Positions 55,503-63,736 of a stretch of 64,000 nucleotides of DNA are shown piece after piece. Below the pieces are notes generated by a model, which saw only the letters and a program-made list of their open reading frames with translations, did no database searches and was not told the origin of the DNA. The position numbers and the translations under genes are program-made. Origin of the DNA: Teredinibacter franksiae (GTDB lineage: Bacteria; Pseudomonadota; Gammaproteobacteria; Pseudomonadales; Cellvibrionaceae); contig NZ_JACJUV010000001.1 of the NCBI RefSeq assembly GCF_014218805.1, forward strand, positions 3,236,501 through 3,300,500. The letters run 5' to 3'. Positions within the stretch are counted from its first letter, which is position 1; the number at the start of each line of letters is the position of its first letter.

Positions 55503-56233
55503 AGTCAGGTTTCTATTTCCGTGTTGATGGGTCTTGGGGATTCGAAGCTTTTTGCTCAAGTGGGTTCGCCTGAGTGTGTTCATCTGTATATTGAGGGTAA
55601 CTGTAACTTAATCGAAGCCATTTTAACGTAGTTGCGTGGACAGATTTTGAATAACCCTATATTTGGTGTTGGGTATGCGCTGTTTTAGCGGCGCAGTACG
55701 AGGTCTAAAGTGCGAGGTGTAGTAAGAGGTGTAGCTGCTGGCTGCGCCAGAGGGCGATGATGAGGATGTTTGGCGATACATGACGGTTAGCAAAATATTG
55801 GTGGCGGATATATTGTTAGCGCCATTAAAGCAAACCCTAGCTGGCGTGATGTTGTTAAACCTCTGGGTTGTATGGCATGCGCTCTGATATGCCCAAATGT
55901 TTCATAGCGTCATCTTGTTGCGTGAGACTCAGGTTTAGCCGCTACACATTAGCGGTCATTGGTTTACAAATTATTGGATATTTACATCATCGGTCGTATT
56001 CGCGGTGGCTACAGGGCACTACAGTGCAAAACGCAAAACGCAAAACGCAAAACGCAAAACGTTTGTTTTGGCTAGTTAGCTCTTTTGGTGCTGGTGATCG
56101 TCTAGGGTACCTGTCGTGGGGTTAACAGGAAACCTTATGGTAAAAACCTTATCGATAGGTTGTGAGTGGTTAGGTTTTACGTTAAAACAACACAAATAAT
56201 ATCGCATCAAATTTTTCGCATGTGAGTAATACT
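55503..56233. other. Decayed intergenic region with a heptamer repeat
   Basis: About 730 bases with no gene I can support. GAGGTGTAG is directly repeated near 55711-55734, and a five-copy heptamer lies at 56026-56060. The 85-codon frame at 55868-56125 runs through the heptamers and is rejected. The upstream part next to 55503 should carry the selO promoter. Confidence 0.45.
56026..56060 (+). repeat. Five perfect tandem copies of GCAAAAC
   Basis: GCAAAAC repeated at 56026, 56033, 56040, 56047 and 56054 without interruption, in non-coding sequence. A 7-base unit is prone to slippage and copy number may vary between strains. Confidence 0.95.
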
Positions 56234-56608
56234 TTATTGTGCGTTTTCAGTTTGTAGCGATTTTTGTTGAAGATTTGAATTGCCCCAGGCTTGCGTGGCA
56301 ATTGAATTAAGTCGAGTAAATGTTTCGCTTGCTTTGTCTGGTCCGGTTTCTTCCAGCAGGATGGGGACATGCTGTTTACCCGCCTGTAGCAATCGCTTGA
56401 ATACCCCATGCCAGTCCATTTCGCCTTCGCTTGCTGGCATGGGGCCTGATTATATTGCCCCCGATGCGCTAGGTAGCATGCGGTAATCTTTCGCATGCAC
56501 AGCCACTATTCTATCGCCAAACGCTTCGAAACAGTCGTCGAGAAACGTATCCATATTACCTATTGTGGCACTATTGTCGTTATAAGGCTTTAGGTTGTTC
56601 ATTATTGG
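56234..56608 (-). pseudogene. Remnant of a sugar phosphate isomerase/epimerase
   Basis: On the minus strand a frame reads NNLKPYNDNSATIGNMDTFL, then GDRIVAVHAKDY, an in-frame TAA at 56450-56452, and then GEMDWHGVFKRLLQAG, VPILLEETGPDKA. This is the C-terminal third of a xylose-isomerase-like TIM-barrel protein (metal-binding VHAKD; typical GEMDW and LLEETGPD). The N-terminal two thirds are missing; a stop lies directly upstream at 56609-56611. It is decayed and presumably not functional. Confidence 0.75.
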
Positions 56609-56742
56609 TCACATAATTGCCTTTAATGTTGGCGCAATATGTGTCGAAGCCTGGAAGCTTGTCGTCTTCAGGGGGCCTTGCGACCGTTGCTTGCGTTGAG
56701 TAGCCTCTACTGGAAGTACCAAGTTCGCAGGGGGAATTAATA

Positions 56743-57060
56743 ATGATAAGAGGCAATACGTTCCGCGTTGCAAACAATAATGGCCCTAATGTAACGGTGA
56801 ATAGCATTGTTTCTCGAAATTCCGGGTGTGGTTTTTTCAGTGTAAGCGGTTCACGAGGCACAACCTTGAATTATGTTGATATCGCAAGATCTATTAAGGA
56901 AGGTATCTATATTCAAGGCTACAGCGATACCCGAGTGAATAGCGGCAAGGTAAGGGCTAACCTCAATTGTCGAATTCGAGGTGGATCCGGCAATACAATT
57001 AACGCGGATTGTGGTGGTAATATTTGGAATTGGGTGCGCTATAACCGCCCATCTGCTTGA
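56743..57060 (+). pseudogene. Right-handed beta-helix fragment (polysaccharide-lyase-like C-terminus)
   Basis: A 105-codon frame with beta-helix rungs: NTFRVANNNGPNVTVNSIVS, GCGFFSVSGSRGTTLNYVDI, KEGIYIQGYSDTRVNSGKVR and a closing C-x-GN-IWNW. There is no signal peptide, catalytic region or ribosome-binding site, and it is too short for a lyase (normally over 350 residues), so it is likely the surviving 3' end of a larger secreted enzyme. An in-frame stop lies upstream at 56701. A terminator follows at 57129. Confidence 0.55.
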
Positions 57061-57391
57061 CTTGATTTGGGTTGCGTGGGAATAGCTGTAAACTAAGGTA
57101 CGCTGTACGCTGGTGTTTGGTTAACGAGCCTCCTTTGGGAGGTTTTTTGTGTGCCGCAATAGCAATGCCTCGTTGTTATTGAGTGCCATGTCGTGACTAA
57201 ATCGTTTATGTGTGCGGTGGGCTCGCAGAAAACATCCCGAGTGAAAGGCTCGTCATCTGAGTCTGGCGTCGGGAACCGATCAGTTCCGAGAATTAAAACT
57301 ACAATTAGAGGCGTGACCGCATTAGCATTTGGTCACATTAAAAACCGGGTCCGTTGGTTGGTTATCATTCTATTTATATGAAAAAAAGCAG
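57061..57391. other. Intergenic region before the DUF6122 gene
   Basis: About 330 bases. It contains the terminator at 57129-57148. The 62-codon frame at 57193-57381 is Ser/Lys-rich with no family match and I do not call it a gene. Confidence 0.4.
57129..57148 (+). terminator. Rho-independent terminator
   Basis: A CCTCC stem with GGAGG around a short TTTG loop, followed by six T. It lies 68 bases after the beta-helix fragment. Confidence 0.75.
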
Positions 57392-57706
57392 ATGTTCCAT
57401 ATAGTTTTACACTTTTTAGTACCTGCCATAGTTGTTAGCGTATTTTTCCGTAAAAATTGGAAGTGGGCTTATCTGTTAATGGTGGCTACCATGCTAGTGG
57501 ATATTGACCACCTTTTGGCTAGCCCTATTTATGATCCGCAGCGCTGTAGTATTGGTTTTCATCCGTTACATCAGTTGTGGCTGGTTGTTCTTTATGCTGG
57601 CTTAGTATTCCCCGCCAAAACTCGGTTAGTTGGGCTTGGGTTGTTACTCCATATGGCGTTAGACGCTATTGATTGCCAGCTGACTAATGGCGTTTGGTTA
57701 CAGTGA
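57392..57706 (+). CDS. DUF6122 family small membrane protein
   Basis: ATG at 57392 (MFHIVLHFLVPAIVV) gives a 104-residue protein with three or four hydrophobic segments and the motifs LVDIDHLLASPIYDP and GFHPLH, plus LLLHMALDAIDCQLT. The His/Asp arrangement (HFLVP, DIDH, HPLH, HMALD) resembles membrane metal-dependent hydrolases of the YdjM/LexA-regulated type, but in a shortened form. The substrate is unknown. Confidence 0.75.
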   Translation: MFHIVLHFLVPAIVVSVFFRKNWKWAYLLMVATMLVDIDHLLASPIYDPQRCSIGFHPLHQLWLVVLYAGLVFPAKTRLVGLGLLLHMALDAIDCQLTNGVWLQ

Positions 57707-57977
57707 TGGCTTGTTTTTTTAGAAGGTAATACTTTTTTTCTTAAAAAAGCGCACATGTATCGAGGGCGTTATTCACGAAATAAAAACCCGTAAAATGTAG
57801 CCGGTTACATTTGTATACTATAGTACGTATACCAGAATACATTTTTATTTTGTTCGATATTGATTCGAAAATGTTTATTCACGGTTGTTTGATGCGCGCA
57901 TGCTTCATAATGGCTTTACTGTTTTCACTTCGTTCTGTCACAATGCCGCGATTTTATTAATTGAACGATTTACTTCT

Positions 57978-59195
57978 ATGCAAAAGACAGTAGCGATTAT
58001 ATGTGGCGGTGGCCCTGCGCCCGGAATTAATACGGTAATAAGTACCGTGGCAAAAACGTTTCTCAGTGACGGCTACCGTGTACTTGGTGTTCATCGAGGC
58101 TATGCGGGGTTATTTCAGAGTAATTCAGACTTTATAGAATTTGATTTTGAGCATGCCGATCGAATATTTAGTCGTGGTGGTTCAACGCTTAGAATGAGCC
58201 GGTTTAAGCCAAAAGATAGCGACTTTTCCCCTCGGTTTTTTGTTGAGCAAAATATCGCTTTGCTTGTAACCATTGGCGGTGATGATACCGCCTCAACGGC
58301 GAACCGTTTAACTAAATACCTAAAAAGTCACAACGTAAGCATTGCGAATGTACACGTTCCGAAAACCATTGATAATGACCTGCCATTGCCGGATCGAAAT
58401 CCCACGTTTGGATTTCACTCGGCGAAAGATGAAGGTGTGCGTATTGGCAATACGCTCTATGAGGATGCGCGAACAACAGGCAGCTGGTTTGTTCTTTCAG
58501 TTATGGGACGGTCGGCCGGTCATTTGGCTTTTGGTATAGGCACCAGTTGCCACTTGCCGATAATAATAATTCCGGAGATGTTTAATAACACTAAGCCGAC
58601 ATTCCAGAAGATTTTAGATTTGATTATCTCTTCCATTCTTAAGCGGCGTGTTATAGGTTACGACTATGGTGTCGCCATTATTAGTGAAGGCGTTTTTCAT
58701 ATCCTTGGTGACGATGAGATTCAAAAATCAGGTGTGCGGTTTACTTACGATGCTCATGGTCATCCAGAGCTTGGCAACGTTAGCAAAGCACATATATTTA
58801 ATGTGTTGCTGCAGGAACGCTTACGAGAAGTGGGTGTTGAATTGCGCAGTCGGCCTGTTGAACTGGGGTACGAATTGCGCTGCTGTCGCCCCATTGGATT
58901 TGACCTAACGCTGTGTACGTTGTTGGGTTACGGGGTTAAAAAAGTCTACGAGCAAGGTCTTACTGGCTGCATTGTTAGCGCAAACTCCAATGGCGACATT
59001 GTGCCGTTATTTCTCGACGGCCTACAGAACGAGGACGGCAATATTCCGCCGCGTTTAGTTGATATGAATTCAGAAATATCGAAATTGGGTTTCCAGAACT
59101 TGCACTACCTTAAACCGAAAGACTTTATTGCCGCTAGGGAATACGTTGAAAACCCAGAACGATTCGACTTTTCAAGAATTTTAGAGTGGCGCTAG
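57978..59195 (+). CDS. Phosphofructokinase, PPi-dependent type by signature
   Basis: The ATG at 57978 (MQKTVAIICGGGPAPGINTV) is the natural start; the frame to 57885 adds unrelated residues. The 405-residue protein has the PFK fold. At 100-103 it reads GGDD rather than the GGDG of ATP enzymes, and PKTIDND at 128-134 has Lys where bacterial ATP-PFK has Gly; both are the pyrophosphate-enzyme signature. It is therefore probably pyrophosphate--fructose-6-phosphate phosphotransferase, a reversible glycolytic step. It converges with hypX. Confidence 0.85.
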   Translation: MQKTVAIICGGGPAPGINTVISTVAKTFLSDGYRVLGVHRGYAGLFQSNSDFIEFDFEHADRIFSRGGSTLRMSRFKPKDSDFSPRFFVEQNIALLVTIGGDDTASTANRLTKYLKSHNVSIANVHVPKTIDNDLPLPDRNPTFGFHSAKDEGVRIGNTLYEDARTTGSWFVLSVMGRSAGHLAFGIGTSCHLPIIIIPEMFNNTKPTFQKILDLIISSILKRRVIGYDYGVAIISEGVFHILGDDEIQKSGVRFTYDAHGHPELGNVSKAHIFNVLLQERLREVGVELRSRPVELGYELRCCRPIGFDLTLCTLLGYGVKKVYEQGLTGCIVSANSNGDIVPLFLDGLQNEDGNIPPRLVDMNSEISKLGFQNLHYLKPKDFIAAREYVENPERFDFSRILEWR

Positions 59196-59227
59196 CATTC
59201 AGATAAACCTCGACTTGAGGTTGGCCT

Positions 59228-60961
59228 TTAGGCCGATCTCAAGCTCCCGCCTAATGCCTCCCAAGCAACGGCCGCCATACTTTTAGTCTCTCTTTCGACT
59301 TGCTTTTCGGCCTTTATCTTGTGCACAAAATTGTGTCGAAGCTGATGGTATTCGGCGTAAGGGTTGTCGAATGTTTTTTTCATCTCTGCGAGCTCTTCGC
59401 GCCTGTAAGCGTTCAGAGGCTTTCGTTTTTCATCACGTTCGCGCTGCTTGAACTTTTGTGCAAAAAATTCAGGCCAGCTGGTTCGTGTGACTATCTGTTC
59501 GCAGCGTTTGTGCAGAGCGTCATGGTAGGACTGCCAGTCTTCGGGAAGTAATTCATCGGCTATACGCTTGTCCATAGCTTCGCTAGCGAGCATTGGCTTA
59601 CATTGGCGCATTATACGTTTTGCGTCAGAAATACCGATACGTTTAGGTAGCAGGTAGGTCCAGTATTCCGAACCAAATAACCCCATAGATGCATAGTGTG
59701 GGTTTAGTACCACACCGTCTCTTACTAACACCTTGTCGCAGGCGAGCGCCATAATGGCACCGCCAGCTCCTGCGTTGTTACGCAGTGCGGCAATGGTCAT
59801 TTGCTTTGGGCAATTTATCATTTCGTATACAACGTCATTTATGGCGTTAATATTTAGCCAAGATTCCTGAGCTACGTTCTGATTCGCCTCTATACAATTT
59901 AGATGAATGCCATTGCTCCAGAAGTCCTCTCCCCCCATAAAAACAATACATTTAACATCGCTTTGTTTGAGTGCAATCAATCGATTTTTGAGTTCGATAC
60001 ACTGTTGGGTATTGGCTGCACCATTGTAAAAATCAAAGGTTACAAAGGCTGTTCCACCTTTTTTTTCTACACGAATGTCGTCGTGAGGAACAAACACGCT
60101 GGCGTCGAGTAACGCGTTTTTTTGGCGATCAGTTAGTAGTTCGTTTAGTATCATGCTAGCAGGCAGTTTTACCGCGGGCAGTTTATTATGGGTTCGACAT
60201 TTCAGTTGACGTATCCAAATCGCGCCGTCGCGTGTAGCGCGGCAGCAGGAACCCTGATGGATGGCAATAATTTCGCCAGCCTTTCCTGTAAGCGTATGTT
60301 CGGCTCGTGCACCGTAAAGGTAAACTTCATAGCCATTTATAGAATCAAGTACGCCTGGGTTAGTATCGGCAGCGTGAATTTTTTGCAGAATGTCACCGGT
60401 GGTTTCATTGTCCCAGTTAATCTTGCGATAACTCTGACGCATATACGGTTGTAACTGTCCAACTACATTTACATTTTCGTAATTAAGGGGGCGGGACATT
60501 TTCCGATCGGATTCGATTGCGATAAGCGCCTTTTTAATATGGTTGATAGCGCTGGTGCTAACTTCGCGTTTGTAAATGCTGATCTTCGACGCGTTTCGCA
60601 TGGAAAAGTTTTTTGTCTGCCATATATCACCCATATCCATTTCGGCATTGGCTTGCAGTAATGTAACGCCCCACTCTGAGCAGTTCTGACTTATCGCCCA
60701 GTCTAATGATGATGGTCCGCGATCCCCTTCAATTCCGGGGTGTACAACTAAGCAAAGGTAAGTTTTCCATACGTCATCGGGTATGCGCTGCGTAAGAAAG
60801 GGGCAAAGAACTACGTCCGGGCCGAAGGCATTTAGTTGCAAGCGCAGGCTGTCTGGCTCTAAGTCGTAGTGTTCCTGAATTTCGTGCCCTAATAAAATGA
60901 GTTCTCGTTGTATACGCTGACATAGGCCACTAAAAGCCGTGGCAAGAATAAAGACTTTCAT
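59228..60961 (-). CDS. hypX: HypX/HoxX, CO-producing hydrogenase maturation protein
   Basis: A 577-residue fusion. The N-terminal half resembles formyl-tetrahydrofolate transferases (VVHPGIEGDRGPSSLDWAI is the HypX hallmark). The C-terminal half is crotonase-like with RNNAGAGGAIMALACDKVL and VLNPHYASMGLFGSEYWTYLL. HypX makes the active-site CO ligand of [NiFe]-hydrogenase from formyl-tetrahydrofolate via formyl-CoA in aerobic conditions. No hydrogenase structural or hyp genes are in the window, so its partner must be elsewhere or it has another use. Both halves are complete in their visible motifs. Confidence 0.88.
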   Translation of the reverse strand: MKVFILATAFSGLCQRIQRELILLGHEIQEHYDLEPDSLRLQLNAFGPDVVLCPFLTQRIPDDVWKTYLCLVVHPGIEGDRGPSSLDWAISQNCSEWGVTLLQANAEMDMGDIWQTKNFSMRNASKISIYKREVSTSAINHIKKALIAIESDRKMSRPLNYENVNVVGQLQPYMRQSYRKINWDNETTGDILQKIHAADTNPGVLDSINGYEVYLYGARAEHTLTGKAGEIIAIHQGSCCRATRDGAIWIRQLKCRTHNKLPAVKLPASMILNELLTDRQKNALLDASVFVPHDDIRVEKKGGTAFVTFDFYNGAANTQQCIELKNRLIALKQSDVKCIVFMGGEDFWSNGIHLNCIEANQNVAQESWLNINAINDVVYEMINCPKQMTIAALRNNAGAGGAIMALACDKVLVRDGVVLNPHYASMGLFGSEYWTYLLPKRIGISDAKRIMRQCKPMLASEAMDKRIADELLPEDWQSYHDALHKRCEQIVTRTSWPEFFAQKFKQRERDEKRKPLNAYRREELAEMKKTFDNPYAEYHQLRHNFVHKIKAEKQVERETKSMAAVAWEALGGSLRSA

Positions 60962-61010
60962 TACATCTACTCCGAATTACGTGTTGTGCGGCTCCTTTTT
61001 GGCGCAAACG

Positions 61011-61026
61011 GCCACCACACGGTGGC
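61011..61026. other. Short inverted repeat between MHYT and hypX genes
   Basis: GCCACC-ACAC-GGTGGC, a perfect 6-bp stem. It is downstream of the MHYT gene and could contribute to its 3' end, though no T-run follows. Confidence 0.35.
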
Positions 61027-61093
61027 TTTAGGCCGCTGATTGAATGTATACGAATTGAAATTGAGGCAGCTGCGGCTGCCCTTGAGCTATGCG

Positions 61094-61891
61094 CTAAACT
61101 GGATGTGGTTTAGCGTCGTCCATGGCATCGTCCTCATCCTCGTCTTCGAGCTGCTCGTACATACGCTTCTGCAATTGACTCAATGTTACGATTAATGAAA
61201 GCACCAGTAGCATCATGCTAAAACAGAAAATAAACAGGCCGAGCGTGAGAGGTTCTATGGTTGATTCAATGGCGACCTCCTGATGGTTCATGGTCATGGT
61301 CATGGAGGCCATTCCGGTGTAGTGCATGCCACACACGGCAATACCCATAACAATGGAGGCGAGAAACATTTGCCATCCGCCGTCCAAGTTAAAGGCTAGC
61401 CACAATGCGGCGGTGGCTGCCACTACGGCAATAACGATAGAAATGGTAAATAGTGTGGGTTCGTAGCTCATGTCGGCGGCCATAATCATGGCTTCCATCC
61501 CTGCGTAATGCATGCTTGCTACACCAAGGCCGGTAACGACGCCTGCAACTAGTAGCACCAGCACTGACTTTGGGTTTTTACTCAACATAAAAATACCGAG
61601 GCCGACAACGACCACAGCAATTAACAGTGATGCAAAAGTAAGTAAGGGGTCGTAGCCAACCTCCATGGACGTTTCATAGGCAATCATGCCAATAAAATGC
61701 ATGGTCCAAATGGCGCCACCGCCGAGTGCAAACGCAGCGCCGATTATCCAGCCGATTTTAGATTTTCCATCATCGGTTCTAATACCTCGCATTAACTGCA
61801 GTGAGGTGTAAGAACCGAAAACAGCTACAAAAAAAGATAAAGCAACCAGTAATAGGTTGTGAGATGTTTCCAAGATCATCGTTGTTTCCAC
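61094..61891 (-). CDS. Stand-alone MHYT domain integral membrane sensor
   Basis: A 265-residue protein of seven predicted membrane segments with three MHYT-type motifs: WTMHFIGM, SMHYAGM and GMHYTGM, which are thought to bind copper and sense O2, CO or NO. MHYT domains are usually fused to GGDEF/EAL or kinase parts; here a short acidic tail (EDEDEDDAMDDAK) is all that follows. The GTG start at 61891 has GAGG 8 bases upstream. It must signal, if at all, through a separate partner. Confidence 0.88.
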   Translation of the reverse strand: METTMILETSHNLLLVALSFFVAVFGSYTSLQLMRGIRTDDGKSKIGWIIGAAFALGGGAIWTMHFIGMIAYETSMEVGYDPLLTFASLLIAVVVVGLGIFMLSKNPKSVLVLLVAGVVTGLGVASMHYAGMEAMIMAADMSYEPTLFTISIVIAVVAATAALWLAFNLDGGWQMFLASIVMGIAVCGMHYTGMASMTMTMNHQEVAIESTIEPLTLGLFIFCFSMMLLVLSLIVTLSQLQKRMYEQLEDEDEDDAMDDAKPHPV

Positions 61892-62469
61892 AATTAAATA
61901 CCTCTTTCATAGCCCTTTGTTGTGCTGCCCTGTGCGATGTATCACAACTATTAAGAGGCAGAACTTTGGATTTCCAAATTTTTAAATCTGGCCACTAAAA
62001 CATAGCTGAATTTACAGGCTAACGTTTTTTCGGGGGTTCGCGCTATGGGCCTTGGGTGATGATTTACACGCCGACTGGCGCATGAATAACCAAAGTGGTG
62101 CCATATACCTATTTACTCCTAGCCATGCAAAAAATTTTATTGGAATAAGTAATTCGAATTGCCTTAAAAGCAAAGATAAAAATGGCGACCTCGAGCAATA
62201 AAGTGTGACGGAGTGGCACATTTGTATGTGGTTTTAAGATATATAGAACCGGTTTTCTTATCGATAGAGGTTATTTGGCCAAAAATAAGTAAATATATAA
62301 ATAAATTGTTGGCTGGGTTTGATTGTTTAATTCCCCTGCGTGACTAGGCTTTTAGAAGCGACAATTAGTTTTGTTTTGGTTGTGAGAGGTTTCAATATTT
62401 TATGAAAATAAAAAACTAAGTCGCGAAAATACTATTTTTATTAGGTTGCTTGCCGGCAAGGGTGGTTAC
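61892..62469. other. Long AT-rich intergenic region before the chemosensory operon
   Basis: About 580 bases between divergent genes, AT-rich, expected to hold promoters for both. The minus-strand frame at 62012-62221 has no family match. I see no clear sigma-factor site or riboswitch. Confidence 0.4.
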
Positions 62470-63357
62470 ATGCAATTGGCAGAAAAAAAACAAGCGAGAA
62501 GCTTGCGTAGATTCAAAATTGCAATCGTCGGTGCGGGTAAAGGCGAGTTAGATGCAATAAGCCGGATATTTACGGTAACAAACTACCGTACACGTAGTTA
62601 TGAGCCTGTTGAGGTGTCATTGGCCCCGTCAAAACTCGATATAGCCATCGACTTTGTTCTTATTTGTTCTCAAAACCCTAACGTTATTCATGCTTGGATA
62701 AACTACCGAACTAACAATAGGTCGGGTGCGCTCAGTGTCCCATTTGTCTATTTAACGAAATTTGAAACAGCGGAGTTGGGGCGTTATCAGTTGGTGTCGC
62801 CAGTTAACCCCAGTAAATTTATCAAGCTGTTAGATCAATACACTATTCGTGAGTTGAACTTCCTGCCGGAATTCGAGATAGGCGCTGAAGATACCCCTAT
62901 AGAAAACGACGCGATTTCAGGTCTACGTATTCTACGTGCCAATAAAGAAAAAAGGCTGGCTAGTAGCGAAGTTCAGACCAGGGTGTTGGTTGTAGATGAC
63001 AGTTTAGCCGTGCGCAAGCAGATGGAAATTGAATTTTCTTTACGCGATAACCAGTTAGATGTAGCGTCGAATGCAGAAGAGGCGCTTAGCATTATGCAAG
63101 GTAAAAAATACGATGCCATTTTTATGGATGTAGTGATGCCTGGTATTGACGGCTATTCTGCCTGTAAAAAGATTAAAAAAGATGCCCTTAATAAAGATAC
63201 CCCAGTGATTATGCTGACAAGTCGATCGTCATCTTTCGACAAGATAAAGGGAGCACTGGCCGGCTGCGCTGCGTATCTAGTCAAGCCTATTAATCACAAT
63301 GAATTTGAAGATGTTTACAATAAATATGTGTGTAATTCAGTCCAAGGAGTTAAATAA
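62470..63357 (+). CDS. Response regulator with an N-terminal pseudo-receiver and C-terminal receiver
   Basis: ATG at 62470 (MQLAEKKQARSLRRFK) is preferred over a TTG at 62446. The 295-residue protein has a C-terminal receiver (about 170-295): VVDDS with D176/D177, acceptor D220 in DAIFMDVVMPGIDG, MLTSR and YLVKPI. The N-terminal 130 residues follow the same order of strands (FKIAIVG, DFVLICS, PFVYLTK, YQLVSPVNPSKF) without an acceptor Asp, so it looks like a degenerate receiver. It is PilG/PixG-like by position. Confidence 0.8.
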   Translation: MQLAEKKQARSLRRFKIAIVGAGKGELDAISRIFTVTNYRTRSYEPVEVSLAPSKLDIAIDFVLICSQNPNVIHAWINYRTNNRSGALSVPFVYLTKFETAELGRYQLVSPVNPSKFIKLLDQYTIRELNFLPEFEIGAEDTPIENDAISGLRILRANKEKRLASSEVQTRVLVVDDSLAVRKQMEIEFSLRDNQLDVASNAEEALSIMQGKKYDAIFMDVVMPGIDGYSACKKIKKDALNKDTPVIMLTSRSSSFDKIKGALAGCAAYLVKPINHNEFEDVYNKYVCNSVQGVK

Positions 63358-63719
63358 TGTCTGTAAGTAAAGTTCTCGTTGTAGATGATTCCCCCGTCGA
63401 TCTGGCACACCTTAAATCAATTGTAGAAGGTGCTGGCTATCAGGTCGTTACGGCAACAAACGGAAAAGATGCGCAAGATAAAGCGAAAGTTTGCCATCCC
63501 GATCTGATCTTGATGGACGTAGTGATGGACGGTGTTGACGGCTTTGAAGCCTGCCGTAATATTACCAAGGATGCCGCAACTGCAAAAATACCCGTATTTT
63601 TTGTTACCAGTAAAAACCAGCGGGCGGACAAGGTTTGGGGTGAGTTACAAGGGGGCAAGGGCATGATATCCAAGCCATTTACCCCGCAACAAATTATCGA
63701 GACCATTGCCGCCGTGTGA
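63357..63719 (+). CDS. PilH/CheY-like single-domain response regulator
   Basis: A 120-residue receiver with D10/D11, acceptor D54 in LILMDVVMDGVDG, the FVTSK segment and KPFTP. The start ATG overlaps the preceding stop (TAATG), so the two are translationally coupled. In Pil-Chp-type systems the PilG/PilH pair controls type IV pilus extension and retraction; similarity is suggestive only. Confidence 0.88.
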   Translation: MSVSKVLVVDDSPVDLAHLKSIVEGAGYQVVTATNGKDAQDKAKVCHPDLILMDVVMDGVDGFEACRNITKDAATAKIPVFFVTSKNQRADKVWGELQGGKGMISKPFTPQQIIETIAAV

Positions 63720-63736
63720 TTGATATTGAGTAAACA

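Noticed and set aside
56026..56060. Tandem heptamers read as a CRISPR array
   Set aside because: The units are 7 bases and contiguous, with no spacers and no cas genes in the window.
55868..56125. 85-codon frame containing the heptamer array
   Set aside because: The heptamers give a low-complexity stretch and no domain is present.
56580..56861. 93-codon minus-strand frame opposite the beta-helix fragment
   Set aside because: It is antisense to the beta-helix rungs and shows no domain; the plus frame is the better explanation.
62012..62221. 69-codon minus-strand frame before the chemosensory operon
   Set aside because: No domain, AT-rich intergenic composition, and no ribosome-binding site.
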